From the NCBI RefSeq assembly GCF_000003815.2, contig NC_049979.1, forward strand, positions 15,724,393-15,788,392: DNA of 64,000 nucleotides, written 5' to 3'. This document shows positions 36,677 through 51,100 of the stretch, piece by piece; position 1 is the stretch's first letter; every line of letters begins with the position of its first letter. This DNA is from Branchiostoma floridae (lineage: Eukaryota > Chordata > Leptocardii > Amphioxiformes > Branchiostomatidae). A program made the translations under genes and the position numbers. The notes beneath the pieces were generated by a model. It made no database searches, was not told the DNA's origin, and saw only the letters and a program-made list of their open reading frames with translations.

Positions 36677-39108
36677 TTACCTGGTACTTGCCTGCCCACA
36701 TGCCCTCCAAGGCAAATTGCATGATGAGTATGAAGTGCTGAAATTAATGTGAAATACAGTACTATTCTCTAGATAATTCCTTTTATGTTGGAAGCATAGG
36801 TAAGCTTTATATTTCCGTAACAGATGTCTGTGAGTCCTTTGTATTAAATTTGATATACAGCCAATGATCTTAGTTTTCCCCATTATATTTGTTTTTAGTA
36901 GTTCTAGATCTCTTGTCCTTTCCATTTACGATGATATTGACAACACAATTCTTGCAACCTAGTAATGTAAGACAGTTAAGCTTTTTCAACTAGCCAGCAA
37001 AATTAAAACACTTTTTACTTTCTTCCTGTTTTAAATGTACCATGAATCAACAGTTTGTTACAGAAGGTAGCTATTATACTCAAAGCAGAAGTTAGGCTCC
37101 AGCTGGTTGTTTTTTTAGCATTTGTATCAGGCTATTTTGTAAGGTTTTCTTTTTATCCGTCAACCTTCTTTGACTGGTAATAAGAAAACAGGACAAAATA
37201 GACAGCCTGATACAAACACACACAAAAAAACCCAACTACTTGGAGAATAGTTAGCTATAAAGTTTTGACAAACTCTTTCAAATGATCAAATTTCTACTGA
37301 GCAATTCCCGGAACAACTAATTTGTGGCCAGTAGTTACACTGTTACAGTGCCAACTAACAAATGCTATAAAAGAAAGACAAGCTTGAGTAATGCACCTTA
37401 TGTGTCGGTGCTTGAATACATGTACTTGACATCTTTGTATCACCAAAGTTAACCTTCACAAAACTGTCCATAAAAGATATTTTATTGAGTAATCCACACA
37501 TCAAACAGAAAAGATGCAACACAGCAGTCTCCACTTGAATGTAAAATGACGATTTATTTTATCTAGTGGTTGTCAAGTAAGCACACAGAAATGTTCCATC
37601 AAGACTCGTGTAGTAATGTCTACAAGAGAAATATCTACAAGATTCTCAGCCACGCATCGTAATAATTAATTTGGAAGTAGGAATAATGGCAGTATACATC
37701 ATTGGAATTTTCTGACAAAAATTCTCTTCCTGTATTCAGCAAATAAGCCGAGTTATTCCTCACCAATATACCAGGAAAAGACCAATAACATGTACAAGGG
37801 ATAGGGGTAAGAAGGGAAGAATAAAAAATGTGGAGGTGTTCCCTCAATTTACACGTTATCTCTCTGATTTGCTATTTCAATAGGCCAATGATGTGGCACA
37901 ATGCATGGTTAGATGCAGCTCAGATTAAGGCGTGGCCAGGTATGGAATCAGCACAAGAACATACTGTAAATATTCCAATTTTTGGCCTCTGGAATTCGAT
38001 TGACATTGTCTTCCTCTCCTGTACTCTCTCCAATTCCTTAAAATTACTGTACAAAAATCAACATCAAAATATTGAGATATCCACAATAATATAAACAAAT
38101 AAGGGACCTTTTGGCAACAAATACATTAAATAATGGGGATAAGAATAAAAATCCAGTCCACTACATATATGCAGACTGGAAAATGTCTGCTTCTCGGTAG
38201 CATTGCATAAAACTGTGTATAAAACTTCATGAAATATATGGATTTCTTTTACCTTCACTGAAGTTCTCTGTGAAAATAATGACATTGAATGACTATATGA
38301 ACAATCTGAAATGACAGTTTTTTGCTCTCTTTATCACAGAAATAGATTTATCTCACTAGCATTTGGAGGTCTTAAATTTTACAGTTGGCCCACGTAGAAG
38401 GGTTGAGGCATGGTGATCATGGCAGACAGCATGTTATGTATGTATTGCTCTTATACAACTGGAAGAAATCAAGTCTTTCAATTCTGTAAACACTGTGGTT
38501 AATTCACTGATGGAGCATACCTTTATTTACTGGAAGGAGCTACCAGTACTCCAAGGGACATCTGTCACTTTTGTTACTTTATCTAGCCAGCTAACCAAGG
38601 ACAAACTGGTTAGAACAAAAGGGACAGCCAGTTGCCTATGAGGGAGACTACAATATGACTACATGGATCACAAGCCTGGTCCCACAGAACACATAGGCTA
38701 ACTAACACTGCCCTGGTCTGCCATGCCCACCATGCCTTGTACAACGGTCCACTTTGTCAAAGGATCAGGGAACATTGCATTCACAATAATCAAACCGATT
38801 TCATACGATCGGTGCATCCATGATCGCCCAATATGCCCATAAGAATAAAGTCAAACCATTCTCTCACATAAACATTCTCAAAATCTGTACAACGAACTAC
38901 TATAATACTCCCAGCCAGTTTCAGTCAAGATTGGTCATACTTCTCAAGTGGGCATACCTGTTTGGGACATCATCCGAAAGCCAATCAAAACTTCATTGTT
39001 GCACCAGAAGATGCCCCTGTCCCCCCAGACAAAAGTGGACTGTTCAGAACCCTATAAACCCCTTGTTTGCTAGCTGCTCTTGGGAAGAGCTGGTGGAGTG
39101 AACGAGGC
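36677..39108. other. Convergent 3' region of RBM34 and ARID4
   Basis: No gene was seen in this 2.4-kb gap between two stop codons facing each other. It should contain both 3' UTRs; a minus-strand AATAAA (read as TTTATT) near 37483 could end the ARID4 transcript. A fold-back repeat lies at 37105-37236. Confidence 0.55.
37105..37236. repeat. Fold-back repeat with GTATCAGGCT...AGCCTGATAC arms
   Basis: The left arm (about 37105-37140) and right arm (about 37192-37236) are inverted copies with small indels. They share TTTGTATCAGGCT and TATTTTGT blocks and a homopolymer T/A stretch at the outer ends. The 50-bp centre is non-coding. It is likely a small non-autonomous element; no target duplication was fixed. 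Confidence 0.7.
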
Positions 39109-42100
39109 CTATCTGCACTCCACCGACACTGTGGAAGGACTGCTGACACTGCTCATGTTACCAGAGTTGTTCTTGTGGGCTGCCGATGCCAAAGCCTGAG
39201 CTGCTGCAAGAGGAAAACGGAAGATGTCAATCAAGTGGAACAGGAGATACAGTTTAGATTAATCCAGCTAACCAATATGCTTTCACATTGCAAACGTCCA
39301 TAGTCCGAGGAGATAGTGTGTGACATTGATGCTAGTCATGGATGATTTCTCTCAAGGCATGTTGGTTAGCTCAAAGAAGCTTGCCAACCGTTGACAAATT
39401 TACCGTGCTAATCATGCAGCAAAAATGAAGACGTGTATGTCTACTTTTCTCTAAGTTTTTTTTTTATTTCCTTGTATGTATATGTGAAACTGGGCCCTAT
39501 TGAAAACCAGTGTATTAGCACTGAATTATAGGCTACCCAGGTGTTTGAAAATAAACAAAACAAAAAAACAAAAACATAACTTTCAATTTGAGTCACAGAA
39601 ACCTCACACTGTGAGGGGCAATCAAATGTATTGGGAGCACAGCATGTACACAATCAATACCTTCTCTCTCTGCCCGTTCCCGCTCTTTCCTCTTATGCCT
39701 CTTCTTCTTACGGTCGATGGAGGCCACCTCAGATTTCAGGGCTCCATAGATTGTCTTCATCTCCTGCAGTTTCGTCTGTAGAAAGTCTATCCTAGCCTCT
39801 CCTTGGTACCTCAGGGATTCTGTAAAGGAAGATAGAGGTTTCATCAAGGCTAAATCTAGGCTTCTTCACAGGAAAGCGTTGTGAATTGGACTGAATTAAA
39901 CATTTCAGATTACCTATGTCATGAAAAGTCATTTAAGTAGGACATTGGATTTCACTAAGCATACCAATGAAAAGCCAACCCGGACATCTTCAAGATATAT
40001 AAGTATATCATATAAAGAGAGAGGATGAAGATATCTTTGGGCATACCTTCAACACTGAAGTGAAACTTTGGAGGCCTGGATGGTGACGTGGGGTCTGAGG
40101 GAGACCTGGACCTTTTCCGAGGAGAGCTGCCATTGTGCTTGTGGTGGGAATCCTTGTTGTCCTTCTCAGACGACTCACTGTCACTGCAGTTCACGTTGTT
40201 GTGTTTATGGTGCCGCCCCTTCTTGTGTCTGTGGTGCTTGCGTTTCCGCTTGCTGCCCGCACTGTCCACATCCTCGTGCTTCCGTTTCCTGCTGGGTGTC
40301 ACCGCCTCCGTCCCACTGGCACTGGTACTCCCGTTGGTGGGCATGTTTCCGCTGCCAATACTACTGGAGGAGGCTGTGCTGCTGTCCTGAACGGGGGACT
40401 CGTTGCCCACCCCTGGCTGTTCACTCACACTGTCCAACTCAAGGTTCATGTCCATCTCGTTTTTAGTACTCTTGCTTTCTTCCTGGCCTCTTGGCGGCAA
40501 AGCCTCCTCTAATGTGGGGGGCTCAGACTTTTCCTCGGGCACAGACGTGGCTGGAATGCTGGGAGGGGCAATGCCCGGAGGGGTGGGTGGAAGGCCGTGT
40601 GAGAACATGGAGGTGTTCTGTTATCCTCCGGCTCCTTTTTTATGGACTTCTCTGGCACTTGATTCTCCTGATCAATATTCACTGCATCAGCAACAGAGGG
40701 CAGGACAGGGGATATTCTGTCCAACTTCTCCTTCTCCACCTTCTCCTTTTTGGTCTTCTTGTTGGACCCAGAGCTTGGTACTGGCGATGACCTGTCCTGT
40801 CGAGGGGATGTACGGCCGACTTTGTCGGACTTTCCTCTCCTTGACTTGGCCTCGGGGACTGGTGATGACCTGTCGCTTCTCGCTAACGATCTGTCAGACT
40901 TGTCAGTCTTGCCTTTGGTCTTCTTGCTGGGAGGGGTGAATGCAGAATCTGTGGGAGAGGATGCTCTCTTGGACCTGGTGGAGTTGGGGGTGACAGTTGG
41001 GGCAGAGCTGACTGGGTCAGGTGGGGATATCCTGTTTACCTGGGCCTCTTCTTTACTCGCTTCTGCAGAAGATCTTTCTTCTTTTATGGGGAGGCTGACA
41101 CTGATAGGAGCATCTTGCAAGAAGGATGACCCTTCCTTGATGTGGTCTTCATTTTGTGGCCGAACAGAATCCTTCGGATCTTCTTCTTTTGTGTGCTCCA
41201 AGGACTGTGAAGTCTCCTCTTTAGTATGCCTTCTCTCTTCAGCTGCCTTGCTTTTCTGATCAGCACCTGACTTACGGCCCTTGCCCTTTTTAGCTGATTT
41301 CTTCTTGCTCTTCTCTGTCTTTTCTATGTCACCATCTTCCTTTTCCTCAAGAGGCATTTCTTGCTTGTCAGGATCTTCTTTCTGTTCATCCTTTGATGGC
41401 TGCTCCTTTGCAACATCCTTTGCAGCAGGAAGTTTCTGAGAGTCGCCACCAGCCAGTATCATCTCTTGCTCTTTGGCAACCTTCTCTTCCTCCTCCTTGG
41501 TAACTCTTTCAGTATTTTCTAGCTCTATTGCTGTCTCCACACCTTCTTGCCTGGTGTCTTCAATCTCAGGTGGAGCCTTTTCTACAGACTCCCTCCTTTT
41601 TCTTCTGGTTGACAACTCTCTACGTTTGTTCTTTGATTGCTCCTTCTTTGCTTCCTTGCTGTCTTCCCTGTCAATCTCAGCCTCCTTGTCTCCCTCCTTT
41701 GACAAAGGTTCCTTTGTCTCTGCTTCCTCCTTCACATCATCTTTCTTGACATCTGCTTTTTCTTCCTCCACGGGAGGGTTTTGGTCATCAGATGTGCCTT
41801 CTGTACTTGATTTCTCTTCTTTTGACTTCTCTTGAACTGTAGTTTTCTCATCCTTTTCTTTTGCAGCTATCTTTAAGTGATCTTCCCTCTCCTCTTCCCC
41901 CTCTGCTTCTTCAGCAATCTGTTCAGGACTACTTGGAGGTTCTGGAGGAAAACAAGCACCTAGCAATTGGTACGGATGCAATCTTAGGTCTATAAGTATC
42001 ATGGTATATCGCACACATCAAGTGGTTTTACTTCAGTGCTGGTACTGTTAACATTAACAAGGGTAGAACACAGTACAAAGATGGAAATTTTTATGTATTC

Positions 42101-45100
42101 TGATCTGTTCACTGAATAGTGCATCATATTATCAGTGGGGGACTGGGCTCACTTCTGCCCTTATACAATGTATCAGAATTAACAGTGGCAAATCTAGTCC
42201 ATTGAGGAAGGCTGAATAAAGTACCTGTATGTAAGTGTGGCACTGAAATCTGTCTAGATCTAGACTAGGCAATGTTACATAATATGCTGGCAATAAGAAG
42301 GATTCTAGGAACAAACGGAGAAAAATCTTTACCTGATGGTTGGGGCTCTGTGACACTTTGGCCCGAACTTCTCCTTGTTCTCTTGGGCTTCAAAGCTGTA
42401 TTGCAGAAGAACACAAGAAGACAAGAGTTACACATGCAATGAAGAAGAACAGCATGACAACTTTAAACATTGAACAAAATTATCTGTTTGACTGCAGGAA
42501 TTGACTGCTGCTCTCTCCTCACCTTCAATGTCAAAAGGCAGCGTTGCATCAGCTGTGCTGTTGGACCTCGTCAGCCTGGCCACCCTGGGGGAATCCATCT
42601 TCTCTAACCTCTCCACTTTCACTTGTACCGTCTTGTCGGTCTTCTTGAGCTGCGTCTTGGGAGGTTCTGGGGTAGGAGGAGCTGGCTCTGAAGTTGTAGA
42701 CTCCTTCTCATCCTTGTCGTCTTCCTCCTTCTTCCTGCCCGACCCCGGGGGGCGACCCCGCTTCCCCAGGCCCTTGTTTGGAGGAGGGGTTTTGCCGTTC
42801 TTTCCCGAATGGACTGGCTCTCCCTTTTTACCCCCTTTGTTGTTGGACTTGTTATCAGCTGGTCCCACAATCCGATCCAGGTTGATCCACTCATCATACC
42901 TAGGATGACAGTTATGACCACAGTATTTATAGTAGATTTTTACACCTACAAAGCTGCAACAGGATAACGCCGTATTGCAATGTTGTCTTGTAACACAGAA
43001 TTCAGTAGCTAAAAGTACTAATGCAAACAGACATATTCTAAATCTTCTGGCTTAGAACCTGTCATGTAACACACTCAAGACATCAAGCCTTTGACTACAC
43101 TTTCTTCATACATCTATAGTGAAAGCACCCACCTGACGTTCCATCCTGCATAGTGGACATAGTACATCAGCTCTCCCTCCTCCATCTCAGCCTCCAGAAC
43201 CTTGGCCTCGTAGATCCTTTGCTGTCGGCCACGCCCATATTTCACCTGGATCTTATCCCCGATGGCGTAGTCTCCTAGGGGCGGCTTCTCATCATCATCA
43301 CTGCGGGAACAAACAGTTTACAACAATCGTACAACAAGCACCAAGATATCTTAGTTACATAAAATATGATATGTTCAAAAGAGACGCAAAGTTTTGAATA
43401 GACTAGAGATGACACACAGATGGTACTACTCTGAAGCATGTATACAGTGATAAGTTCAAACAGTTACAAGAAGAAAAACAATTCTTTAACCTCTATGCAG
43501 CTACATGACATAGAACACCTAGTTTCAAACCCACAATGAAGAACTGGACTTACGAGGCCTCATCCTCTTTCTTCTGGTCCTTTGTTTCAGTATCATCTTC
43601 TTCATCGTCTGATTCATCATCAGATTTAGTGGAAGCTTTACTGTCTTTATCCTTCTCTTTAGGCTTGCTGCCCTTTTCTGCAGCCTTCTCGGGCTCCTTT
43701 ACTTTATCCTTTTCTTCTTTCTTCTCTGGCACAGGTGGTCTTCTTGCCTGAAAGTATCAAATGCATATATTGTGGTTAGTTCCGAAAACAGTCAAGTGTT
43801 CTATGAGTTCTATTAGAGCAATAAGGAACAACAGAATCTACATAAAGCCGCAGATGCAATCAAATGATACATGTTGGTAAAAAAAAAGTTTTTAATTCAG
43901 TCCACAAGCAGGCTTTCTTAGAAATTGCAGATCATGATGATATTAACTGTCTGGCAAACTGTGACTTTTGTAAATCTAGCTATCCACAGTTTTTTTCCTA
44001 TCTTACAGTTAAGAGCTGCATCTTAGCTATTGGTGCCAACAGCTGAACAAATTCAAACATACTGAAGATGGCCTCCTCCCCCTTCTTGGTCTGGCTTCTT
44101 CCTCTTGATCCTTATCTTCATCTCCCTCATCTTCACTTTCCTCTTTCTTCTTCTTTTTCTCCTCTTCCCTTTTGTCCTGTTTCTTCTTGTCTTCTTCCTT
44201 CTTGTCCTTTCTGTCCTCCTCCTTGTTCTCAGACCTGTCTGCCCCGCGGGGACTCTTGGGAGGTCTGCCCCGTGCCCTGGGGGTGCCCTGCTGCTTCTGC
44301 TTCTTCTTAAACTCCTCATAGTCGTGCAAGTACCTACAACACACCAACATTGTTTTTAGTAAAGAAATTTGTGAAATAAAACTTTCCTAAAATTACATCT
44401 ACCCAATCACAAATTACAAAAACTCAGATCAAAAGATACTTCAGCAACTTTGCTATCATCTAGTATTACCGAACATTTCAACCTATAACAAACTATATCT
44501 TAAAAGTCAAATCAATACAGCAAAGAAAAGAATCACACTCACTTCTTGTAGGCAGCTTTAATATTGTGCGAAGCTGCCGAGTGCTGTGCTGGAATCCCCA
44601 TCTTACTGTACAGTTCTTTCCACAGGCCACAGTCTTTTGTCACCTGGGAAATGAAATTAGACATTTTAGCACTCTTCGCAATCTAACAACAAGGCTTTGA
44701 TAAAAAAATTATTGTTCAACAAAATGACTTGAAATGAAACACAAGCAACAATTCTCACCTCGTCGAACCCCCCCTGGCCTTGCACCAGTTCATACAGCTT
44801 AAACAGGTTGAGGTCTCTGTACCCCAGTACTGGAGGCTTTGTGATGGGAGTACCTGCAATGTATAGTCAAGAGGATCAACAACAAATCTTACAAAACATC
44901 CACAAGATAAGGAAGTTCACAACATTATCTTATCCAAAGAGGCAAAAACACAAACAACAACAGAAAGCTGCTGTGTATCTCTTACCTTTGTCTTCCATAA
45001 ACCTATACAGATCCTCTAAGAACTTTTCCTTCTCTTCAGAGTCTTCATCAGAGGACTGTGGGGAGAAACAAAGTGTAAGGATTGGTTTTCATCGCACAGA

Positions 45101-48100
45101 AGGGTTATAGTTTCCAAGTTTACATCTAGAACTATATACAGGCTCACTCAAGTTTACACACGATCCAACTTATATCCAACATCAAGACATTTTTTTTATT
45201 AAAGATTTTACAGCTGTAACATACCAAGGGAGTGTGACCACTTCTCTCAGAATTTCATTAGCAGAAAATTTTGGTTCCCTTGTGGTAAATATCTTTTTTT
45301 TAAATGCTGGCAATAAATCAATACTATAGCACCATCAAACATTTCATGTATTCCTTTCCTATCTCAAAAATACTAGCCATTAAGACATAACAAATAAGAA
45401 TGTAACATGGCCCTTACTTCCTCATCTTCCTCCTCCTCATCATCCTCCTCTGCATCACTCTCCTCCTTGGTGCGTTTCTTATTGTTGTCCCAAGACGCAG
45501 GGACATCCCCAGTGTCCAAGTACTTGATGGCCAAGTCAATAGCTGTTGACAAAAAGCTGAACTTAGCACCCCCTGTATGATTTGTTACTTGAGTACTTGT
45601 GTACTGTGCATGTACCAACAGACAGGAGCACTGTAATGTATATCCAGTTGCATGAGTAAAAACTATTTGGCCTAATGCAATGTACTAACACAAATCTTAT
45701 TGACCCTAAATCCTAATGAAAAACAGTTGGCTCCATGTTGCTTCTAATCAGTTCATTTGAAGTTTGTCTAGATCTCTTATCTTTTAGGATTAATAAAACA
45801 AGAATTCTCACATATACAAAGACTCATATTAAAACTTGAGAGATTACAACTATGTCTGTATATTGTACTGACCAGGTTTGAGGGAGGGGCTCTCTATCCT
45901 CTCTGCCTGCTCCTTGTTAAACTCCCTTGTGTCTTCCTTGTTCACTACATGGCTACAATGAAAAAGTTATGTTAGTACAACATGACACAAGTAGTAATTT
46001 TTTTTTCATCAAAGGCCATGTTGATTTGATTATATGGATGACATCCGCGCTCGCACCAATTTTCGGCCGTTTCCAACAAAAAAAAGTTTTTGACCATACA
46101 ATGAATTGTGCAAAGCAGCTGTAAAATGAGCACAAATATTCTGTAGATTGAAAAAAAAGTATCAGAAAACAGATAACTAATCATAGTCTAATGCCATAGA
46201 ATGCCAAATAAATCTAAAGTCAAAGAATAAGATGTGAAAGGACAGAAAGAAAAAAATCTACTGTTGATAGGGGGAGGTACCAGTAAAGAAAATTCAGGTC
46301 CCGTTCAGGTCCAGAGGATCATTTTCAGGTCCAGATCTGAACCTGGACCTGATTGTCTGTGCAAACTTGAGAACTGGCAATACTCAAAACAAGGGTAGTT
46401 GGTCAGTTTTGCTACAAAGGAATCTGTTTGGTGGATTATTGGACTCCCACTGGCATTCAAAAATCCCATCTCCAAGTAATAAAGGCTAACTGTCTCTGTA
46501 CCTTTGACTGTAGAAACTTGGTACAATTGACTATAATTTAGTATAAACTCTTCTTGGCTTCATCTTGTTGTCTTCTTGGCCCCCGGTAAGACCCCAAATG
46601 CCTGCCGACATAGTGTGTCCATTTTGTAATTGGCGAAACCTGTTCCTCTGATTTTTTTCCAGGTCTGTTTTTTTTCGGATTGGTCCAAGAAGAAGAAAAA
46701 ATGTCTTGCACCCGTATAATGTACTGGTCCCTACACCTAACTGTTGGGATACCATACTATGTGTGTTTAGTCCTATGTTCAACCTTCCTGGCCACTTTGA
46801 TTTCATACTGGAGGCAACTTTTTTTTTTGCCAAACTTTTTTTTTAATTCGCTCGCTCGCATCAGTTATGGAGTTCCCAGAGGATGTCATCCATATAATCA
46901 AATCAACATGGCCAAACACTGAGAACACCACCAGAGCATTCAGCAATAAATGATATTTCTGAAGAAATAGTCCATACATACATATGATCAAACACAGGCA
47001 AGAATTTCACCTGAAAATTGAGAAGGTGCAAGTCTGTAAGAGGTAGTTTAAATGTGTGTCCTTCTCATCCATTAAGCCTTGGACAGCCCTAGTTACAGGA
47101 AGAATAGGACTTACTATTTGCCATCCCTGAATGACCGCACTGCTATCTGGTCCTTGCCTCTCGTAAGCTTTACATCTGCGCTGCTGGGGTTCACAGGCTG
47201 TGGGACACAAGGTAAAACTGTTAGTGTTGGCAATGCAGGGTACAGAATTGTATTGTTTCCAAAGACATTCTCTTACATTTCATGTCATAGATACCTGCTT
47301 CTAACATGTGTAGGCAATGGGTCCATACCATCCCATCACACAAAAACAGCAACAAAGACATTCTGTCATACATTGCTCTGGAGTTACACAAAATTGCTGC
47401 ACACTCAGAGCTTTCTTTTCAAGAGGATTTAGGTCAACTCTATATTCCAATCTGACAGGGTAACTGAAAATTGGACACATCTTGTTTATAAAACATTTCC
47501 ACAAAAGCACATGTTACCATCGGCAATTAAAACAGGTATATTTACATCCCTGATGTCCACGTTCAGGGTTCAAGGTTACAGGTATTTACAACATCATACA
47601 TCTTTATTTGATTATTCCACTATTAAAAGCAACTACAATGGCACTGACATAAAACAAATTGAAAATCCTGGCTCTAACTCCAAACACAGCAGTAAACAAC
47701 AGTACAACAGTTACAACAGTACATACCAAAGCTGGAAACCAATTTCTTCTCTTATCTGTAGACTCCACACACAGGACCTGGTGAAAGGAAGATCATTTTA
47801 GGATTGCCCTGACAATTGCTCTGAATTTATGGGAAGTTGTTCAAGGTCACTATCATTCTTCCTACAGTATACAACAACCAAGGTATAGAACTACCATAAA
47901 TTAAGAAAATTGGCAAATTACCTTTTATTGAAAACAAGTAACAGTAAGCCCATATCTTACCTTATGACCACAATGCAACCACTTAATTCTTGTATAGATA
48001 TATCATAAGTAGATAGTTAACATTTGAAGTTTCAGAGTTTCTCATTTTTATCTTTGTCTTTGCCACAATGGATAGCCTTTTGAAATGGCCTTTGGAAAAC

Positions 48101-51100
48101 CCTAACCGCATGCTATACTATAAAAACACAGTCCATACCTTTCGAGTCTCCTTCTCCTTACTGGATTTTGAGGCAGACTTCTTGGGCGTGGGCGTCTCCT
48201 CCTCACTTTCCTCGTCACTGCTGACCCGGGTGGGCGTGCCCCAGCGCCGCCGCCGTCGCTTTCCCTTACTACTGCCGTGCACGACCGGCGTACCGAAATT
48301 CTCTGGGTCTGTCAGAGGGAGGTTGTCTAGGGTCTGATAGAAAAGGTATGGTCAGAGATTGTACCTGTACTTAAGAGCGTGGTCACATTCGCATTATGAT
48401 GGGTTTAAAACAGCAAAAGTGCCTATTTAGCAATCTTGCCTATTTAACTATTCTCTTTTCAGCTGCCTGCTGCTGCCTGTATGTACCGAAATGATGAGCC
48501 ATATGGAAGAAGACCACTGTCACCATAAGGTGTCATTTCTGGTCACTTAAGCATTTCTATAACAATCACACTTGTTGAAGTACAACAGTTTTTTGTTGTT
48601 AGATCAAACAGCTCTTATTGCAATATCACCCTGTCAAATGATAATATACAAGGGTCAGTATTGTCCCATGTTTACTTAAATTAACGGTGAGTTTGAGTTC
48701 CTGATCTGTACTGAAGCAACCTTGTCCCTTGTGCTAGTACTGAATAGTAATGGTTTAACGTCCATGTTTAAACTGTGGGAAGAAGGGTCAAGGACACAGT
48801 TGAATATTCGAAGGGACCTTCCACGGCCAAATGTGGAGATGCAAAACTAAATCTATGATACGGTGCAGCCAAAAGGTGAAGTGACCAAATCATACGAGTG
48901 CTTTGAAACAAGGAAGGTAAAATTTGTACATACCTCACTTTCACTAAAGTGTTTCTCTCCCTTCAGACAGAGGGAAGTTCTCCTTAATGTTCGCTCATCT
49001 CCATCATCAAACACTGGGGAAGACAAGATGGGCCATGATCAGGACAGACACACCAGGCACTTGGGACGAATTAATGGTAACACCTTCAAGCTTTATCATT
49101 AATGAATTGAAAATACAATTCTTACTGTATCTTAAAAAAGTGTTCATAATAAAGCATTTCAGAAAAATTAAAGTTGAGCCATTCAAATGTCTGGAAAGTA
49201 TAACTTACCAACAGTATAGGTACTGCTATCCATCACTTTGTTGATGACAGCTTCCCTGACTTGTCCATCCTCAGCCTTAACTTCCACATGAGCTCCAACC
49301 TAAAAAAAAGTGAGAATTGAGTTAAAAATGTGTGTCGAAAAAGTCACATACACGAAAAAAATCTTTTCTGAACTCAAAAATCTTTGTAAGTGGACATTGC
49401 TTTAAAAAACGTCATAAGAGGTAAGGAGTATCCATTTTGCAATAAAACAAAACAAAATACATTGCTTGAACCAATACAACCTATCTAGCTGAAATTATCT
49501 TGAATGTCTTTAGTAATGTAACACATTTTGGACATGACCCCATTTCATTGTTTGTTCAGCTTGGCTACAGGTGAAAGGGGCAATACAACATGTGATGTGT
49601 GCTTCACTTACAATACCTGTGGTGTGTTTGACATGATTTAAATAACTCACCCTAAGAGGTCCTTTGATGATACAGTCATCTGTGATTTGTGTTGATGAAC
49701 TGTCATTTTTGAAAGTCACCTGTAGAAGCACAAAACCAGTAAGACGCTTAGGAAAGTTTCATAATGATCTATTTCATTTTTAGAGTGTTACAATAAAAAA
49801 AAAAGACCATGTCCTGCTAGGACTTAGAAGCATTGATTATATAATAAAAAACATTGTATTGGAAGCTGATTACATAGTTGTACAAGTTAGGAAAGGTAGG
49901 GCACTGGGCTATATAAAATACAATTTGGCTCCACCCCCATTATGTAACGATGTAAATTATGCCTCACAGGTTGGGCTGATGTATGACCACCTACTGGATA
50001 CAACACCATGTCACGTGTGACAATCATGTATACATGCCCAGGGGAAAAACATACATTGGAGGAAACTTGACAAAAACATCATAGCCAACTCTCAAAAAAT
50101 ATTCATGTTAAAACTTCATATCAGCTTTCACTGTGGTAGGCAGTTTGCATTGTAGACAAGAGGTTTTAATAAAACAGAATATGTGCACCAATCAATTTTT
50201 TCATACTTAATTATCCACATCACTTGAGGGATTTCATCAGGTGTGACATTTTTGTTACATGGAGCTTTAGAAAACCACAGAACTGTTATACTGACTAAGT
50301 TCTTAATCAAAAATTAATGTTTATCAAAACAATCCAAACCTACAACTTGAAAATACAATGAGATATAGTTTTATTACTTCTTTTCCACATGATATGGGTA
50401 TAAGAAAAAAAAGAGAAATATATGATATACAAAGGAACATGAGTTTATCTAGATGAATACTGATGCTCCTTACCTTACACTTCACCAACTTCTTGACTAT
50501 TTTGACCTTGGCTTCACAAAATGCACCTCGGTACTTCGCACTGACTTCGGTGCCCACCGACAGGAACGGGGGCTCTTCTGTACCCTGGGTTTGAACAATG
50601 GAACAAGATTGTGTCACTAGAACAGCCATATTTAATCAGACAAGCCATTCATCAGTTAATAGATATAAAATTCACCAAACTTGTTGACAACTTTTCCTGC
50701 ATAAAGATGTAAAGTTCTTGTGTTATTTCTGCAAAGAGAATTTTGACATCTGTAATTATAGGTAGTTTTCTTCTCCCTGCCAAATTCCACAGTTTGACAG
50801 AAATTCCCCAATGTGACCTCAAGGCCAACCTTGGCTCATGATGTCCATTGCTTGGCCAACTGTGGTCAAATCTGCAAAAAGAAAATCTATGAAAATTTAT
50901 TCAATGGTAGATAAATAATTATGAGGACATGCCACCAGATGGAGTTGCTGAACACCTAACTATACAAAATGACATGTCAAACAATTCTGTCATATCACCA
51001 CATCACCTGTCAAATTGCTGAGACTTCTGATATACAGTTAGAAAAGGATACAACAATAATCTTACTTGCAAAGACATTTATATTTTACGTTTTCTGATTC

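Noticed and set aside
40068-41835. Long plus-strand open frames opposite the ARID4 large exon
   Set aside because: They are antisense shadows of a lysine/glutamate-rich exon, which reads as serine/leucine-rich on the other strand, with no family resemblance or splice sites.
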